From NCBI GenBank assembly GCA_016719945.1, contig JADJYE010000002.1, positions 558,001-622,000 on the forward strand: a stretch of DNA of 64,000 nt, given 5' to 3'. Of the stretch, positions 32,223-41,905 are shown in pieces (position 1 is the stretch's first letter; each line of letters opens with the position of its first letter). Under the pieces are notes generated by a model. It saw only the letters and a program-made list of their open reading frames with translations, made no database searches and had not been told where the DNA came from. A program made the position numbers and the translations under genes. Source of the stretch: Polyangiaceae bacterium (GTDB lineage Bacteria; Myxococcota_A; Polyangia; Polyangiales; Polyangiaceae).

Positions 32223-33857
32223 TCACTGCGGCGGAGGCGGCGGGGGGGCGATCAGATCGAGGTTGAGGCCGCCGGGGTACTGGAAGCTGGTGTACGAGCC
32301 GTAGCCCGAGACCTGGATGCCGACCGGGAGGTCGCTCGCGATGATGTGAGCGCCCTGGCCGGTGTCGGGGAGGGTGACGCGCGCGATGCCGAAGCCGCTC
32401 GAGATCGGGGTCGGGGGCGCGCCGATGGGCGCGCCGTCGAGGGTCACGACGGCCTCGAGCGGCATGACGATGTCGACGTAGTTCACGTCGTAGTCGAACG
32501 GCGCGAGAAAGACGTATTTGGTCCGGTACTGCTCGACCGCGGTGGCGATGCTCTGCGCGGGGTCGCCGAGGCCCGCGCCGGTCTGATCGGCGCCGGTCTG
32601 GAACAGGGCCACCGCGAACTCCTTGTCGCCGATGACCTCGAAGTCTTGCTGGACGACCCCCATGTCGACGACCTGCCCGGCGTTGAGGGTGGTCGGCGCG
32701 TTGGGCGGCGCGCCCGCGGGGTACGTCAGGGTCGTGCCGTCGACGTTGCCGTGCATGCGCACGAGGTAGGGGGCGGGGCCGCCGTTCGCGTGGGTCGGCG
32801 CCGTGACGAAGTAGTGCTCTCCGAGCGTCTCGGCGGGGAACACGCTCTCCTCGATGTGGTCGCAGGCAGCGACGCCGTCGGGGATGTTGGTGCACGGCAG
32901 GCCGTGGATCACCTGGACCGGCTTGTCGGCCTGGATGAGCGAGCCCGAGAAGTCGGCCGCGGGCGCGCCGTACAGCTGCACGACCTCGCCCCGGTTGAGG
33001 GTGAAGGTGACCTGCTGGCCTGGGCCCGCGGCGCCGAGGCCGCCGCCGGCCTGCAGCGAGGCCATGCCGCCCATCGTCGCCGTGACGTTGGTGCCGTCTT
33101 GGGTGCCGGTGACGGTCACCGTCGCGCCGATGCTGGCGATGTCCCACCCGTGGTAGCCGATGACGCGGTAGTTGCCGGTGAGCGCCGGGGCGGGGAGCAG
33201 CAGCGACGCGTCGTTCGAGTACGAGAAGCACTCGATGCCGAAGAAGCACTGCGACGCTGGGCAGCTCGACCAGTCCTTGCCCGGCGGGCCGCCCTGCGGG
33301 CCGTACTCGAGCGCGTTGAACTGGTAGACGGTGACGGGGAGCGAGCTCACCAGATGGTACGCGCCGGAGGCGACGCGCGCGGTGCCGTTGAGCGGCACCG
33401 CCTCGGTGCACGTGCCGAAGTCGGGGCCCTTCAGCTCGGGGACCCAAGGCAGGTAGAGGGTGCTCGTCGAGTTCGGCGCGACCGTGGCGGTCGCGACCGT
33501 GGAGCCGCCGCGATCGACCGTGACCTCGGCCGGCTGGGTGCCGCCGTTGGCCACGACGACTGCGTAGTCGAAGATCGACCACACGTTGTTCGCGGTCACG
33601 GTCGGCCAGAACTCGCAGCCGATGTAGGTCTTCGCATCGAGCGCTTGCTCGCACGTCACGGGGTCGCCGCCGCTCGAGCCCCCGCCCTGATCGCCGCCGC
33701 CCATGAACTGGCCGGTCGACCCGCCGCCTCCCTGGTTGCCGGCGCCGTTGCCGCCGGTGCCGTCGGGGTTGTTGCCGGCGTCGCAGCCGTCGCATCCGGC
33801 CACGAGCAGGGAGCCGGCGAGCAGAGAAAGCGAAGAGAGGGAGGTCGAGGACCGCAT
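32223..33857 (-). CDS. IgGFc-binding-type surface lipoprotein
   Basis: The product is 544 residues. The lipobox is SLLVAGC, followed by a Gly/Asn-rich spacer. The body shows the pattern of the IgGFc-binding N-terminal domain found in mucin-like and many myxobacterial proteins: YIGCEFWPTVTANNVWSIFD, PVTVYQFNALEYG, GYRVIGYHGWD-like strands, and LIQADKPVQVIHGLPC. Cys residues are probably disulfide-bonded outside the cell. The family name comes from a vertebrate protein and does not imply IgG binding here; a role in adhesion or matrix is more likely. It ends in a poly-Pro tail. The start is ATG at 33857. Confidence 0.78.
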   Translation of the reverse strand: MRSSTSLSSLSLLAGSLLVAGCDGCDAGNNPDGTGGNGAGNQGGGGSTGQFMGGGDQGGGSSGGDPVTCEQALDAKTYIGCEFWPTVTANNVWSIFDYAVVVANGGTQPAEVTVDRGGSTVATATVAPNSTSTLYLPWVPELKGPDFGTCTEAVPLNGTARVASGAYHLVSSLPVTVYQFNALEYGPQGGPPGKDWSSCPASQCFFGIECFSYSNDASLLLPAPALTGNYRVIGYHGWDIASIGATVTVTGTQDGTNVTATMGGMASLQAGGGLGAAGPGQQVTFTLNRGEVVQLYGAPAADFSGSLIQADKPVQVIHGLPCTNIPDGVAACDHIEESVFPAETLGEHYFVTAPTHANGGPAPYLVRMHGNVDGTTLTYPAGAPPNAPTTLNAGQVVDMGVVQQDFEVIGDKEFAVALFQTGADQTGAGLGDPAQSIATAVEQYRTKYVFLAPFDYDVNYVDIVMPLEAVVTLDGAPIGAPPTPISSGFGIARVTLPDTGQGAHIIASDLPVGIQVSGYGSYTSFQYPGGLNLDLIAPPPPPPQ

Positions 33858-33905
33858 GCGCGAATCATCCCACGTCCCAGGGCTGTGCGGAGGGCTTCCG
33901 TTGGG

Positions 33906-34634
33906 TCACTGAAACCCGTAGCCCCTCGACGGGGGTGCGCTGAGGACCAGCGCGGTGTCCGCCGTCAGGTGGCGGAGCAGCGCGACCTCCTCCGGCAAGA
34001 GGGCCCGGTTCTGCTGGAGGTAGTCGAGGATGAGGTACGCGAGCACCAGCAGCCCGGCGTCGGCCCTCCCCGCCTCGTCCGCCGTGAGCAGGTCGAAGCG
34101 CGCGAGATCGCACTTGTCGTAGAAGTAGCGGCCCCGCTCCAGGGGCTTCAGCTCCGCGAGCTCGGCGAGCACCTTCGGCCCACGCTCGCACACGCGGGTG
34201 AGCTCGTCCTTCAGCTTGCCCTCGGCGATCGGCTCGACGACGATCCGCATCGTCCCCCCGCCCCAGCGCGCGTCCGAGACGTCGTTCAACATCTCCCGGG
34301 TCCGCTTCGGGAGCCGCTCGCTCTCGAAGTCCGCCAGCGTCTCGGCCGCCGCCATGAAGCGCATGTCCTTGGGGATGCGGTCGAACGACGCCAGGCCCTC
34401 GCGGACCGTCTCGAGGGCGCGGTCGTCGGGCTTCGGCAGCAGGCTGCGCTGGGTGAACCAGAAGAGGAAGCCTGCGCCCCCGCTGAGGACCAGCACGCCC
34501 AGCGCGAGCAGCAGCCCGCGCCGCTGGTTGCGCTTGATGGCGGCCGCGATCGCCTCGGTGCTGTCGGGCGCCTTCTCGTTCGGCGGCTCGGCGCCGGGCG
34601 CCCCCGCAGGGCCGGTAAGAGCTTCGTCACCCAT
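33906..34634 (-). CDS. Single-TM protein of unknown function
   Basis: The product is 242 residues. A Pro/Ala-rich cytoplasmic segment of about 45 residues is followed by a TM helix (GLLLALGVLVLSGGAGFLFW) and a mostly helical periplasmic domain of about 170 residues (DDRALETVREGLASFDRIPK to EVALLRHLTADTALVLSAPP). No known domain or motif is recognised. The ATG at 34634 has the purine-rich GGGGTGATG context and avoids overlap with the divergent protease gene. It shares a 67-base divergent intergenic region with that gene and lies 48 bases from the IgGFc-type gene on the same strand. Confidence 0.55.
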   Translation of the reverse strand: MGDEALTGPAGAPGAEPPNEKAPDSTEAIAAAIKRNQRRGLLLALGVLVLSGGAGFLFWFTQRSLLPKPDDRALETVREGLASFDRIPKDMRFMAAAETLADFESERLPKRTREMLNDVSDARWGGGTMRIVVEPIAEGKLKDELTRVCERGPKVLAELAELKPLERGRYFYDKCDLARFDLLTADEAGRADAGLLVLAYLILDYLQQNRALLPEEVALLRHLTADTALVLSAPPSRGYGFQ

Positions 34635-34701
34635 CACCCCACCTCGTACGCCCTCGTAACGTCCCTTCCCTTGGGCCTCAACCGCGAAGACGATAGGGCC
34701 C

Positions 34702-37700
34702 ATGTTGCGTACCCCCGCGCTTCGCGTGCTTCCCTTGTGTCTCGGCGCGCTCGTGATCTCGAACCTCGGCTGCGCCGAGGAGCGCGAGCCCATCAACCGC
34801 GTCCAGCCGAACGCGCTGTCGAAGACCTTCTTCGTCAACGATCTGGTCGACCCGAGCGACGACCCCGAGTTCTACATGCGGAACACGGTCGTCGACGTCG
34901 CCGCTGGCGCCGGCGCAGACGGGCTGTTCACCAGCTCCGACGCGCAGCCCGTCGCCCGCGTTCGCTTCGAGATCACCGAGCAGCTGCTGGTGGCGCGCCT
35001 CACCTACGAGCTGATCGAGAACACCGACGGCAAGGGGGCTCGCAGCACGCCCGACGGCCAGGTCGTCGCGGCCTTCGCCGTGCAGAGCCACTTCGACATC
35101 CGGCGCGAGTACAACCCGACGACCGGCGAAGAGTCGAACGTGATCGTCGAGAACAACACGGATCGTCCGTGGTACGAGCGCGAGTACTTCCGCGTCGACT
35201 GGTCGCGCAACCTGGTGACCACGGCGTACGACCTCGACACGCTCGCGCAGCTCGGCATCTATTACGGCGTCACCTGGGAGCCGGTCGCCTATTACGTCAA
35301 CGACCCGTCCCACCCCGACGCGCCGGTGTTCGACGTCGAGCGCGGCTACTTCGACGTCACGCACAAGTCGCTGGCGACCCCTGGCATCATCCACGACGAG
35401 TGGTGGGGCGACTACCCGGCGTGCTGGGAGATCGGCGCCTGGCCGACGCTCAACTGCAACCCGAGCGAGGTGACGCTGCGCCAGGCGTTCATCAAGGTGC
35501 AGGACAACGACTACGAGCCGCTCGTCATGGACGGGACCATGATGGACATGTTCGGGTACTTCTACTGGGACCGCTTCGGCTACGACCGCCGCTACGGGGT
35601 GGTCGACGACAGCTGGCGTCGGCTCGCCACGAAGTGGAACTTCTGGGAGCGCTCGCACGCCGACCCGGTGGTCGTCTGCAACACGGAGGAGACGACCCCG
35701 GCCTCTGCCGATCCGCACCGCGACGAGGACCTCGACGGCACGGAGGACGAGTGCGCGGCGGTCGGCCGCGGCTCCCGCTGCGACGACATCGTCGGCGAGT
35801 GCACGATCCCGCTGCGCGATCGCAGCATGAAGGTCATCCCGTGGCACGTGAACGCCGAGTTCCCGCCGGATCTCTTCCAGGGCACCGCCGACGCGCTCGA
35901 GTCGTGGAACCGCGCGATGCGCGTGGCCGTGCTCACGGGGCGGCTCGCCGAGTGCCGCCGTACCGGTGAGGCCGGCTGCGAGGCGCAGATGGGGTGGCCC
36001 GACCACTGGAGCGACGAGTACGACCCGCCGAAGGGCGACGCGTCCCTCGCCGAGGTGCCGGACATCTTCGTGCTCTGCCATAACCCCGTGGCCGAGGGCG
36101 ACCACGAGGCGTGCGGCGCGCTCGGCGACGCGCCTCGCCTCGGGGACCTGCGCTACAACCTCATGACCATCGTCGACGACGTCGAGCTGATGTCCCCGTG
36201 GGGCATCATGATGGACGCGGAGGACGTGCTCACCGGCGAGAAGATCGCCGGGAGCGTGAACCAATGGGCCGCGACGCTCGACCGCTACGCGTCGAGCCTC
36301 GTCGACATCCTGGCGCTGCTCAATGGCGAGATCCCGCCGGAGGACTTCATCGAGGGCGAGAACGTCTCCTCGTGGGTCGAGGCGAACCGGCCCGGCGGCG
36401 CCGCCGAGCGCTACCTGTCGATGGACTCCGAGGAGCTCGCCTCCCGCCTCGCCTCGTTCGACCCCCAGGTCATGACGCCGTACTTCGCCAATATGGCGCA
36501 GCCCAAGCCAGGGATGCCCCCGAGCGGGCGGCGCGCGATGCGGCTCCAGAACCTGGTCGAACAAGGCCGCCTCGGGCCCGGCAATGGTGAGCTCTCGGCG
36601 CGCCTCTCGGCGCTGCGCGGCACGCCCGTCGAGGCGGCGCTCGCCACCCCCGAGATGGTGCAGTCGGTCGGCTACGACCCGACCGAGGTCCCCAGCGAGG
36701 ACGCGATCCGGCGGGCCTCGCCGTTCGGCAAGGCCAACCCGGCGCACCGCCGCGAGAGCCGCCGGACGCGCGCGCTCTCCCAGGCAGAGCGTCACTCGTG
36801 TCGCTACGACGCCGCCGCGCCGGACCACCTCATCGGCCTCGCCAAGCGGGCGCAGCAGCTCTTCCCGTCCCCCGACCCGACCGACGCGGCCGCGGTGCAG
36901 CAGCACCGAAAGGACGTCTTCACCTGGGCGCGCCAGGAGCTCTCACGCGGCGTCATGGCCCACGAGATCGGCCACTCGATGGGCCTGCGCCACAACTTCG
37001 CGGCGTCCTTCGACTCGCTCAACTACGACAAGCGCTATTGGCAGCTTCGCACCGAAAACGGCGAGGTCACGGCCGACTGCGCCGCCGGCGAGAGCGACGG
37101 ATCGGCTTGCATCGGTCCCCGCTACAAGGACCCGCTCACCGACGCGGAGCGCGACGGCCTCATCAACCGCTTCTCGACCACGAGCACGATGGACTACCCC
37201 GGCGACCAGAACCAGGACATGGTCGTCGCTGGCACGTACGACCGAGCCGCGCTCCGCTTCGCTTATGGCAACGTCGTCGATGTCTGGGCCGCCGAGGGGG
37301 TCAGCGTCGACGGCAGCGGGGGCGGCAAATCGAAGGCGTACGAGCTCACCGCCTTCACGGTCAGCCCGGGTCTGTTCGGGGTCTATTACTTCCCGCCGGT
37401 GTCGGTCGAGGCGCCGTACAAGTTCCGCCATTACTCGACGTACCAGCGCGAGTTCGACGTCCTCGGCGAGTGCACCGCGAGCGACGACCCGGACGCGGTG
37501 CTCGCGGCCGAGTGCGCTGGCGCGCCGATGGACGTGGTCGACTACCGCGACATGGCCGACTTCGCGACCGACCCGGACTACGCGAAGTTCAGCTGGGGGG
37601 TGAACGCGAAGGCGGTCGACCCCGCGGGCCGCGTCCGGCGCGGCTACATGTTCTCGTCCGACGAATACGCAGACTCTGGCAACGTGCCCTCCTTCTCGGA

Positions 37701-39000
37701 CGACGCTGGCGCCGACGCGTACGAGCAGATCGCGTTCCTCGAGTCGGCCTACGAGAATCGCTACATCTTCGATTATTTTCGGCGAAATCGCGTCCAGTTC
37801 AACTCGTGGGACACGACCAACCGCGTGCAGGCGCGCTACCTCGACACGATCCAGATGATCGCGAAGGCGTTCTTCTTTGGCGCGGTGCTCGAGGGGGACC
37901 CGACCCAGCCGACCGCCGAGTTCCTGGCGGACGGGAACTTCGGGCCGCTCGCCGTCGGCAGCTCGCTGTCGCTCGACCTCTTCGCGCGCATCCTCACGCG
38001 GCCCGACCCGGGCTACTACTGCTGGGCGGAGTTCTGCGGCGGCGTCCAGCCGTGGGGCGTCGAGGAGGATGTGTACGTCGCCGACTGGGCGCCGCTGCCC
38101 GAGGTGTACCTGTACGACTTCTCGGTCGGTCTCGGGGACGGGCGCTACCTCCACAACGACTACGACTACTCCCAGGGCTACTTCTGGGGTGACTACCAGA
38201 CGCAGGTCGGCTCGTACTACGACAAGGTCTGGGCGCTCTATTACCTCGGCGAGGCGTTCGACTTCTTCATCTCCAACTCGAAGGAGGACTTCGTCGACTC
38301 TCGCTACAAGAACGTGAACTACGCGACGGTGTACCCGCAGCAGGTCCGGCGCCTGTTCGCGAGCTTGATGACAGGCGACGTCAGCACGTACGGCCCCTGG
38401 GTCAGCCCGCCGCCGAACCCCGACGACACGCCCGCGGTGACGCTCGAGTACCCGACCTGGCGTGACCCCGTCGACGTCGGGAGCCGGCCCGCGGGCTCGC
38501 TGCTGGTCGACCCCAACTACGGCTGGAACACGCAGATCAACGCGATGGTGTGGGGGACCATGTTCTTCCCCACCAACTGGTCGAACCAATGGGTCAACGA
38601 CGCCCGGATCGCGTTCCCGGGGGAGGACTACAACTGGGCTGAGGTCGAGACCTTCCGCTTCTATGACCCGCGCACGGGGCTGCTCTACAGCGCCCACAAA
38701 GCGGGCACCGAGTCGATCCTCGGACGCACCGTGCAGGCGGGCACCGGGGCGCGCATCCTCGAGTGGGCGAACCACCTGCTGGCGACCGCGTACCTCGTCG
38801 ATCGCGATATCAATGGCGACCCGATCCTCGGGCCCGACGGACGGCCGACCCTCCTCCTCGACGTCGACGGCCTGCCCCAGCTCGACCCGAGCACTCCGGG
38901 GGCCGACGCCGAGCTCGCGCGGTTCGTCGACACGGTGGACCTCTTCCACCAGCTCATCCACACCTTCGAGCAGCCGCTCGGCGAGCTGCCCGAGCCGTGA
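34702..39000 (+). CDS. Large zinc-dependent metalloprotease, metzincin-like (EcxA-type)
   Basis: The product is 1432 residues. The leader (LRVLPLCLGALVISNLGCAE) has a possible but weak lipobox. Residues 754-764 carry the extended zinc motif HEIGHSMGLRH. A Met-turn candidate lies in FSTTSTMDYPGDQ (Met830). Both are the metzincin signature seen in EcxA-like bacterial proteases. The large N-terminal region (about 700 residues) and C-terminal region (about 550 residues, rich in Tyr and Trp) have no motif I recognise and may be substrate-binding or outer-surface domains. Being exported and very large, it is a candidate for predatory or matrix degradation. The next gene starts with a GTG that overlaps its stop codon. 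Confidence 0.82.
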   Translation: MLRTPALRVLPLCLGALVISNLGCAEEREPINRVQPNALSKTFFVNDLVDPSDDPEFYMRNTVVDVAAGAGADGLFTSSDAQPVARVRFEITEQLLVARLTYELIENTDGKGARSTPDGQVVAAFAVQSHFDIRREYNPTTGEESNVIVENNTDRPWYEREYFRVDWSRNLVTTAYDLDTLAQLGIYYGVTWEPVAYYVNDPSHPDAPVFDVERGYFDVTHKSLATPGIIHDEWWGDYPACWEIGAWPTLNCNPSEVTLRQAFIKVQDNDYEPLVMDGTMMDMFGYFYWDRFGYDRRYGVVDDSWRRLATKWNFWERSHADPVVVCNTEETTPASADPHRDEDLDGTEDECAAVGRGSRCDDIVGECTIPLRDRSMKVIPWHVNAEFPPDLFQGTADALESWNRAMRVAVLTGRLAECRRTGEAGCEAQMGWPDHWSDEYDPPKGDASLAEVPDIFVLCHNPVAEGDHEACGALGDAPRLGDLRYNLMTIVDDVELMSPWGIMMDAEDVLTGEKIAGSVNQWAATLDRYASSLVDILALLNGEIPPEDFIEGENVSSWVEANRPGGAAERYLSMDSEELASRLASFDPQVMTPYFANMAQPKPGMPPSGRRAMRLQNLVEQGRLGPGNGELSARLSALRGTPVEAALATPEMVQSVGYDPTEVPSEDAIRRASPFGKANPAHRRESRRTRALSQAERHSCRYDAAAPDHLIGLAKRAQQLFPSPDPTDAAAVQQHRKDVFTWARQELSRGVMAHEIGHSMGLRHNFAASFDSLNYDKRYWQLRTENGEVTADCAAGESDGSACIGPRYKDPLTDAERDGLINRFSTTSTMDYPGDQNQDMVVAGTYDRAALRFAYGNVVDVWAAEGVSVDGSGGGKSKAYELTAFTVSPGLFGVYYFPPVSVEAPYKFRHYSTYQREFDVLGECTASDDPDAVLAAECAGAPMDVVDYRDMADFATDPDYAKFSWGVNAKAVDPAGRVRRGYMFSSDEYADSGNVPSFSDDAGADAYEQIAFLESAYENRYIFDYFRRNRVQFNSWDTTNRVQARYLDTIQMIAKAFFFGAVLEGDPTQPTAEFLADGNFGPLAVGSSLSLDLFARILTRPDPGYYCWAEFCGGVQPWGVEEDVYVADWAPLPEVYLYDFSVGLGDGRYLHNDYDYSQGYFWGDYQTQVGSYYDKVWALYYLGEAFDFFISNSKEDFVDSRYKNVNYATVYPQQVRRLFASLMTGDVSTYGPWVSPPPNPDDTPAVTLEYPTWRDPVDVGSRPAGSLLVDPNYGWNTQINAMVWGTMFFPTNWSNQWVNDARIAFPGEDYNWAEVETFRFYDPRTGLLYSAHKAGTESILGRTVQAGTGARILEWANHLLATAYLVDRDINGDPILGPDGRPTLLLDVDGLPQLDPSTPGADAELARFVDTVDLFHQLIHTFEQPLGELPEP

Positions 39001-39925
39001 TCACGCTCGATGAGCGCCTGCGAGGGGGCCTCTACGGCCTCCTGGTAGGCGACGCCTTCGGCGTCCCCTACGAGTTTCGCCGAGCGACGGAGCTCCCCGC
39101 CCGAGAGGCGCTCGAAATGGTGCCGCCGGAGGGCACAAGCCGACGTACCCCCACGTGCCCTTCCGCACGTGGTCGGACGACGGGGCGCAGGCGCTCTGCC
39201 TCCTGGCCTCGCTGCTCGACAAAGACCGCCTGGACCTCCCCGATTTCGCGGGTCGGTTGAGGGCGTGGGCGCGCGACGGGTACATGGCGGTCGGCGGGGT
39301 CGTCTTCGACGTCGGCATCCAGACGGGCCGGGCGCTGCGTGCGCTCGAGGGCGGCGCGTCCCCGGAGGAGTCAGGGCCCGCGGGGGAGCGTGACAACGGC
39401 AATGGCTCCCTGATGCGCTCCCTCCCGCTCGCGCTGTGGCACCGAGGGGACGACGCGTCGCTCGTGCGCGACGCCTTCCGGCAGTCTGCCGTGACCCACG
39501 CCCACGCGCGCTCGCGGGTCTGCTGCGCGCTGTATTGCCTGTGGGCGAGGCGCCTGCTCGCGGGCGACGAGGACGCCTTCTCGCGCGCTGCGGCGGCGCT
39601 GCTCGGGGTGATCGCCGACCTGCCCGCTGAGCGGGCCGAGCTCGCGCTCATCCTCAGCCACGACCAGCCGGCGCGCGGCTCGGGCTACGTGCTCGACTGC
39701 CTCGTGAGCGCGAAGCACGCGCTCACCGAGGCGAGCTACGAAGAGGTGGTGCGCGCCGCCGTCGCGCTCGGGGACGACACCGACACCACCGCCTGCGTCG
39801 CCGGGGGGCTCGCGGGGATCCGGCATGGTCTCGGCGCGATCCCGGAGCGATGGCTGAGCACGCTGCGCGGCAAGGAGCTGGTCGACCCGCTCGCCACCCG
39901 GCTGCTCGCGGCTCGCGCCGCCTGA
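38997..39925 (+). pseudogene. ADP-ribosylglycohydrolase family protein, frameshifted (about 309 residues if repaired)
   Basis: The first frame starts with GTG at 38997, overlapping the protease stop (GTGA), and reads LRGGLYGLLVGDAFGVPYEF, the family's N-terminal block. After EMVPPEG at 39134 the sequence leaves the frame. The other frame continues with KPTYPHVPFRTWSDDGAQAL, then carries ERDNGNGSLMRSLPLA and the metal-binding GDDTDTTACVAGGLAG. One added C at 39134 (GGC CAC AAG) rejoins the frames. The enzyme removes ADP-ribose from proteins or related substrates using two metal ions held by the Asp residues quoted. Apart from the single-base shift the gene looks healthy, so sequencing error is likely. 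Confidence 0.78.
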
Positions 39926-39983
39926 GTCGGGGCCTGCCGTTGCACCTGTTGCCCCCCCGTCCCCGGCGTGACATCGCTTCGGC

Positions 39984-40646
39984 GTGACCGATCTCACGAC
40001 CGTCCTCGAGAGCCGTCGAAGCGTCCGCGCCTTCCTCCCCCGTGACGTCCCTCGCGAGACCTTGCGAGGCATCTTCGAGCGGGCGCAGCGAGCGCCGTCG
40101 TGGTGCAACATCCAGCCGTGGCGCGTGTACGTCGCGTCCGGTGAGATCCGCGAGCGCTTCGTGGCCGCGATGCTCGCCGCCGCGAAGGGGCGAGGTCCCG
40201 AGCCAGAGTTCCCGTATGCCGCCGAGTACCCCGAGCCCTACGATGCGCACAGGCGCGCGTGTGGCAAGGCGCTGTACGAGGCGATGGGGGTCGCCCGCGA
40301 CGACGGGGAGGCACGCCGCCGCGCCTGGCTGCGCAACTTCGTCGCCTTCGACGCCCCGCACGTCGCCATCATCGGCATCGATCGGCGCTTCGACCTGTGG
40401 GCGGCGATCGACGTCGGGTGTTGGCTGCAGTCGGTCATGTTGCTCGCGCAGGCCGAGGGAGTCGCGACCTGCTCTCAGGCGAGCCTCGGGGCCTACCCCG
40501 GGATCGCCCGCGAGCACCTGGGCATCCCCGAGACGATCAAGGTCATGTTCGGGCTCGCCCTCGGCTACGAGGACCCCGACGCCGCCGCCAACAAGTGCCG
40601 CACGACGCGCGAGCCGGTCGACGCGAACGTCACGTTCTCGGGCTAG
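39984..40646 (+). CDS. Nitroreductase family protein
   Basis: The product is 220 residues, the usual length. The N-terminal FMN-contact block is LESRRSVRAFLPRDVP, followed by FERAQRAPSWCNIQPWRVYV, the conserved loop near the flavin. WAAIDVGCWLQSVMLLAQAEG is the dimer-interface helix, and the tail PVDANVTF is typical. These enzymes use NAD(P)H and FMN to reduce nitro groups, quinones or similar acceptors. The start is GTG. It converges with upp with 11 bases between the stops. Confidence 0.88.
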   Translation: MTDLTTVLESRRSVRAFLPRDVPRETLRGIFERAQRAPSWCNIQPWRVYVASGEIRERFVAAMLAAAKGRGPEPEFPYAAEYPEPYDAHRRACGKALYEAMGVARDDGEARRRAWLRNFVAFDAPHVAIIGIDRRFDLWAAIDVGCWLQSVMLLAQAEGVATCSQASLGAYPGIAREHLGIPETIKVMFGLALGYEDPDAAANKCRTTREPVDANVTFSG

Positions 40647-40657
40647 CCAGCTTCGAG

Positions 40658-41290
40658 CTACTTGGTTCCGAACAGGCGGTCGCCTGCGTCACCGAGGCCG
40701 GGGACGATGTACCCGTGATCGTTCAGCCGCTCGTCGACCGCCGCGGTGACGATCGGCACGTCGGGGTGGGCCGACTGGAAGGTCTTCACGCCCTCCGGGC
40801 AGGCGACGAGGCAGACGAGCTTCAGCGAGGCGGGGCTGCTGGTCTTGATGCGGGTGACCGCGGCGACGGCCGAGTTCCCCGTGGCGAGCATGGGGTCGCA
40901 CACGAGCACGTCGCGGTCCTCGAGATCGCTCGGCACCTTGTAGAAGTACTCGACGGGCTCGAGCGTCTTCGGGTCGCGGTACATGCCGATGTGGCCGATG
41001 CGCGCGTTCGGCATCAGCTGCAACATGCCGTCGACGATGCCGAGGCCGGCGCGCAAGATGCCGACCAGCACGACCTTCTTGCCGTCGAGCGCGGCGCCCA
41101 TCATCGGCGCGACCGGCGTCTCGATCGCCTCGTCGCGCAGCTTCATGTCGCGCGTCGCCTCGTAGCCGAGCAGGAGCGAAATCTCCGCGAGCAGGCGCCG
41201 GAAGTTCGCCGTGCTCGTGTCCTTCTTGCGCATCAGCGTCAGCTTGTGCTTCACCAACGGGTGATCGACGACGACGACGGGGGCGGGCAT
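40658..41290 (-). CDS. upp: Uracil phosphoribosyltransferase
   Basis: The product is 210 residues, matching bacterial Upp. The PRPP-binding motif is VLVCDPMLATGNSAVAA, and the uracil-binding C-terminal block is VPGLGDAGDRLFGTK. GILRAGLGIVDGML is also conserved. The enzyme converts uracil and PRPP to UMP and PPi in pyrimidine salvage. It may also belong to the URC uracil-catabolism route, because a URC4-type protein is encoded 3 kb away on the same strand. The ATG at 41290 (PAPVVVVDHPLV) is chosen over an upstream alternative start. Confidence 0.95.
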   Translation of the reverse strand: MPAPVVVVDHPLVKHKLTLMRKKDTSTANFRRLLAEISLLLGYEATRDMKLRDEAIETPVAPMMGAALDGKKVVLVGILRAGLGIVDGMLQLMPNARIGHIGMYRDPKTLEPVEYFYKVPSDLEDRDVLVCDPMLATGNSAVAAVTRIKTSSPASLKLVCLVACPEGVKTFQSAHPDVPIVTAAVDERLNDHGYIVPGLGDAGDRLFGTK

Positions 41291-41345
41291 GGCGCCTTTT
41301 ACCACGTGCCAAACGCTCGCGGCGGCGGCGCGGCCATGTTCCGTC

Positions 41346-41374
41346 TTGCCGGAGCGGGCCTTGGGCGCTAGTGT
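41346..41374 (+). promoter_or_regulatory. Candidate sigma70-type promoter upstream of three small genes
   Basis: TTGCCG (41346-41351) and TAGTGT (41369-41374) are 17 bases apart. Transcription from here would give a leader of about 190 bases before the gene at 41572. Confidence 0.4.
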
Positions 41375-41471
41375 AAACCCTCACGAAGCGTCCCTGGCTG
41401 CTGGGAACGTCGCTCTCCTCGTCGCGAGGAGCGCAGCCGGATCGGATGACTGGCCGACGAAACGTGTGGCT

Positions 41472-41490
41472 ACCCTGCTTCTAGCAGGGT
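41472..41490 (+). terminator. Hairpin in the leader of the small-gene cluster
   Basis: ACCCTGC (41472-41478) and GCAGGGT (41484-41490) pair around TTCTA and are followed by TTGCC. The T-run is too short for a strong terminator; an attenuator-like element or a stabilising hairpin is possible. Confidence 0.35.
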
Positions 41491-41571
41491 TTGCCCGGGT
41501 GTCTCCGTCGGCGCTCGAGTATAGGACCAAGGGCCGCGCGAGCAGCCCACCCAGGCGGGCGCGGTGCAGTC

Positions 41572-41892
41572 ATGAAGAAACCCACGATCAACACGGATCT
41601 TCGGATCGTCGATCAGTCGCGGACGATGAGCGCGTTCGAGGTCGACTTTGCCTGCCAAGAGGCGAGGATCACGATCCACTTCGAGCAGACGTCGGAGTCG
41701 CCCTCGGCCTGGCGGGTCAAGGCGAAGGGCCGGTCCCGCGTGGGAGCCGACCCGACCACCGCGACGAGCACGGCGCCGACGAAGCTCGACGCGCTCCGAG
41801 CCACCGCCGCCGAGTGGCGGAGCGGTCCTGACGATCCCTCGTTCGACTGGGAGGCGATGGAGTCGCTCCTCAACACGGTGCGTGCCCTCTAG
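41572..41892 (+). CDS. Small protein of unknown function
   Basis: The product is 106 residues, cytoplasmic, with no signal peptide or TM helix. It begins KKPTINTDLRIVDQSRTMSA and has one amphipathic strand-rich half (ARITIHFEQTSESPSAWRVK) and a helical C-terminus (DWEAMESLLNTVRAL). The codon pattern in this frame is like that of neighbouring genes, which supports it as real. No family recognised. Two more small genes follow at 41906 and 42221 with gaps of 13 and 15 bases, suggesting one transcript. Confidence 0.5.
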   Translation: MKKPTINTDLRIVDQSRTMSAFEVDFACQEARITIHFEQTSESPSAWRVKAKGRSRVGADPTTATSTAPTKLDALRATAAEWRSGPDDPSFDWEAMESLLNTVRAL

Positions 41893-41905
41893 CGATCGGA
41901 ACCCG

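Noticed and set aside
32034..35969. Plus-strand frame of 1311 codons across the IgGFc-type gene and into the metalloprotease
   Set aside because: It begins in the repeat spacer, runs antisense to a lipoprotein gene and then out of frame through the protease; no domain is visible.
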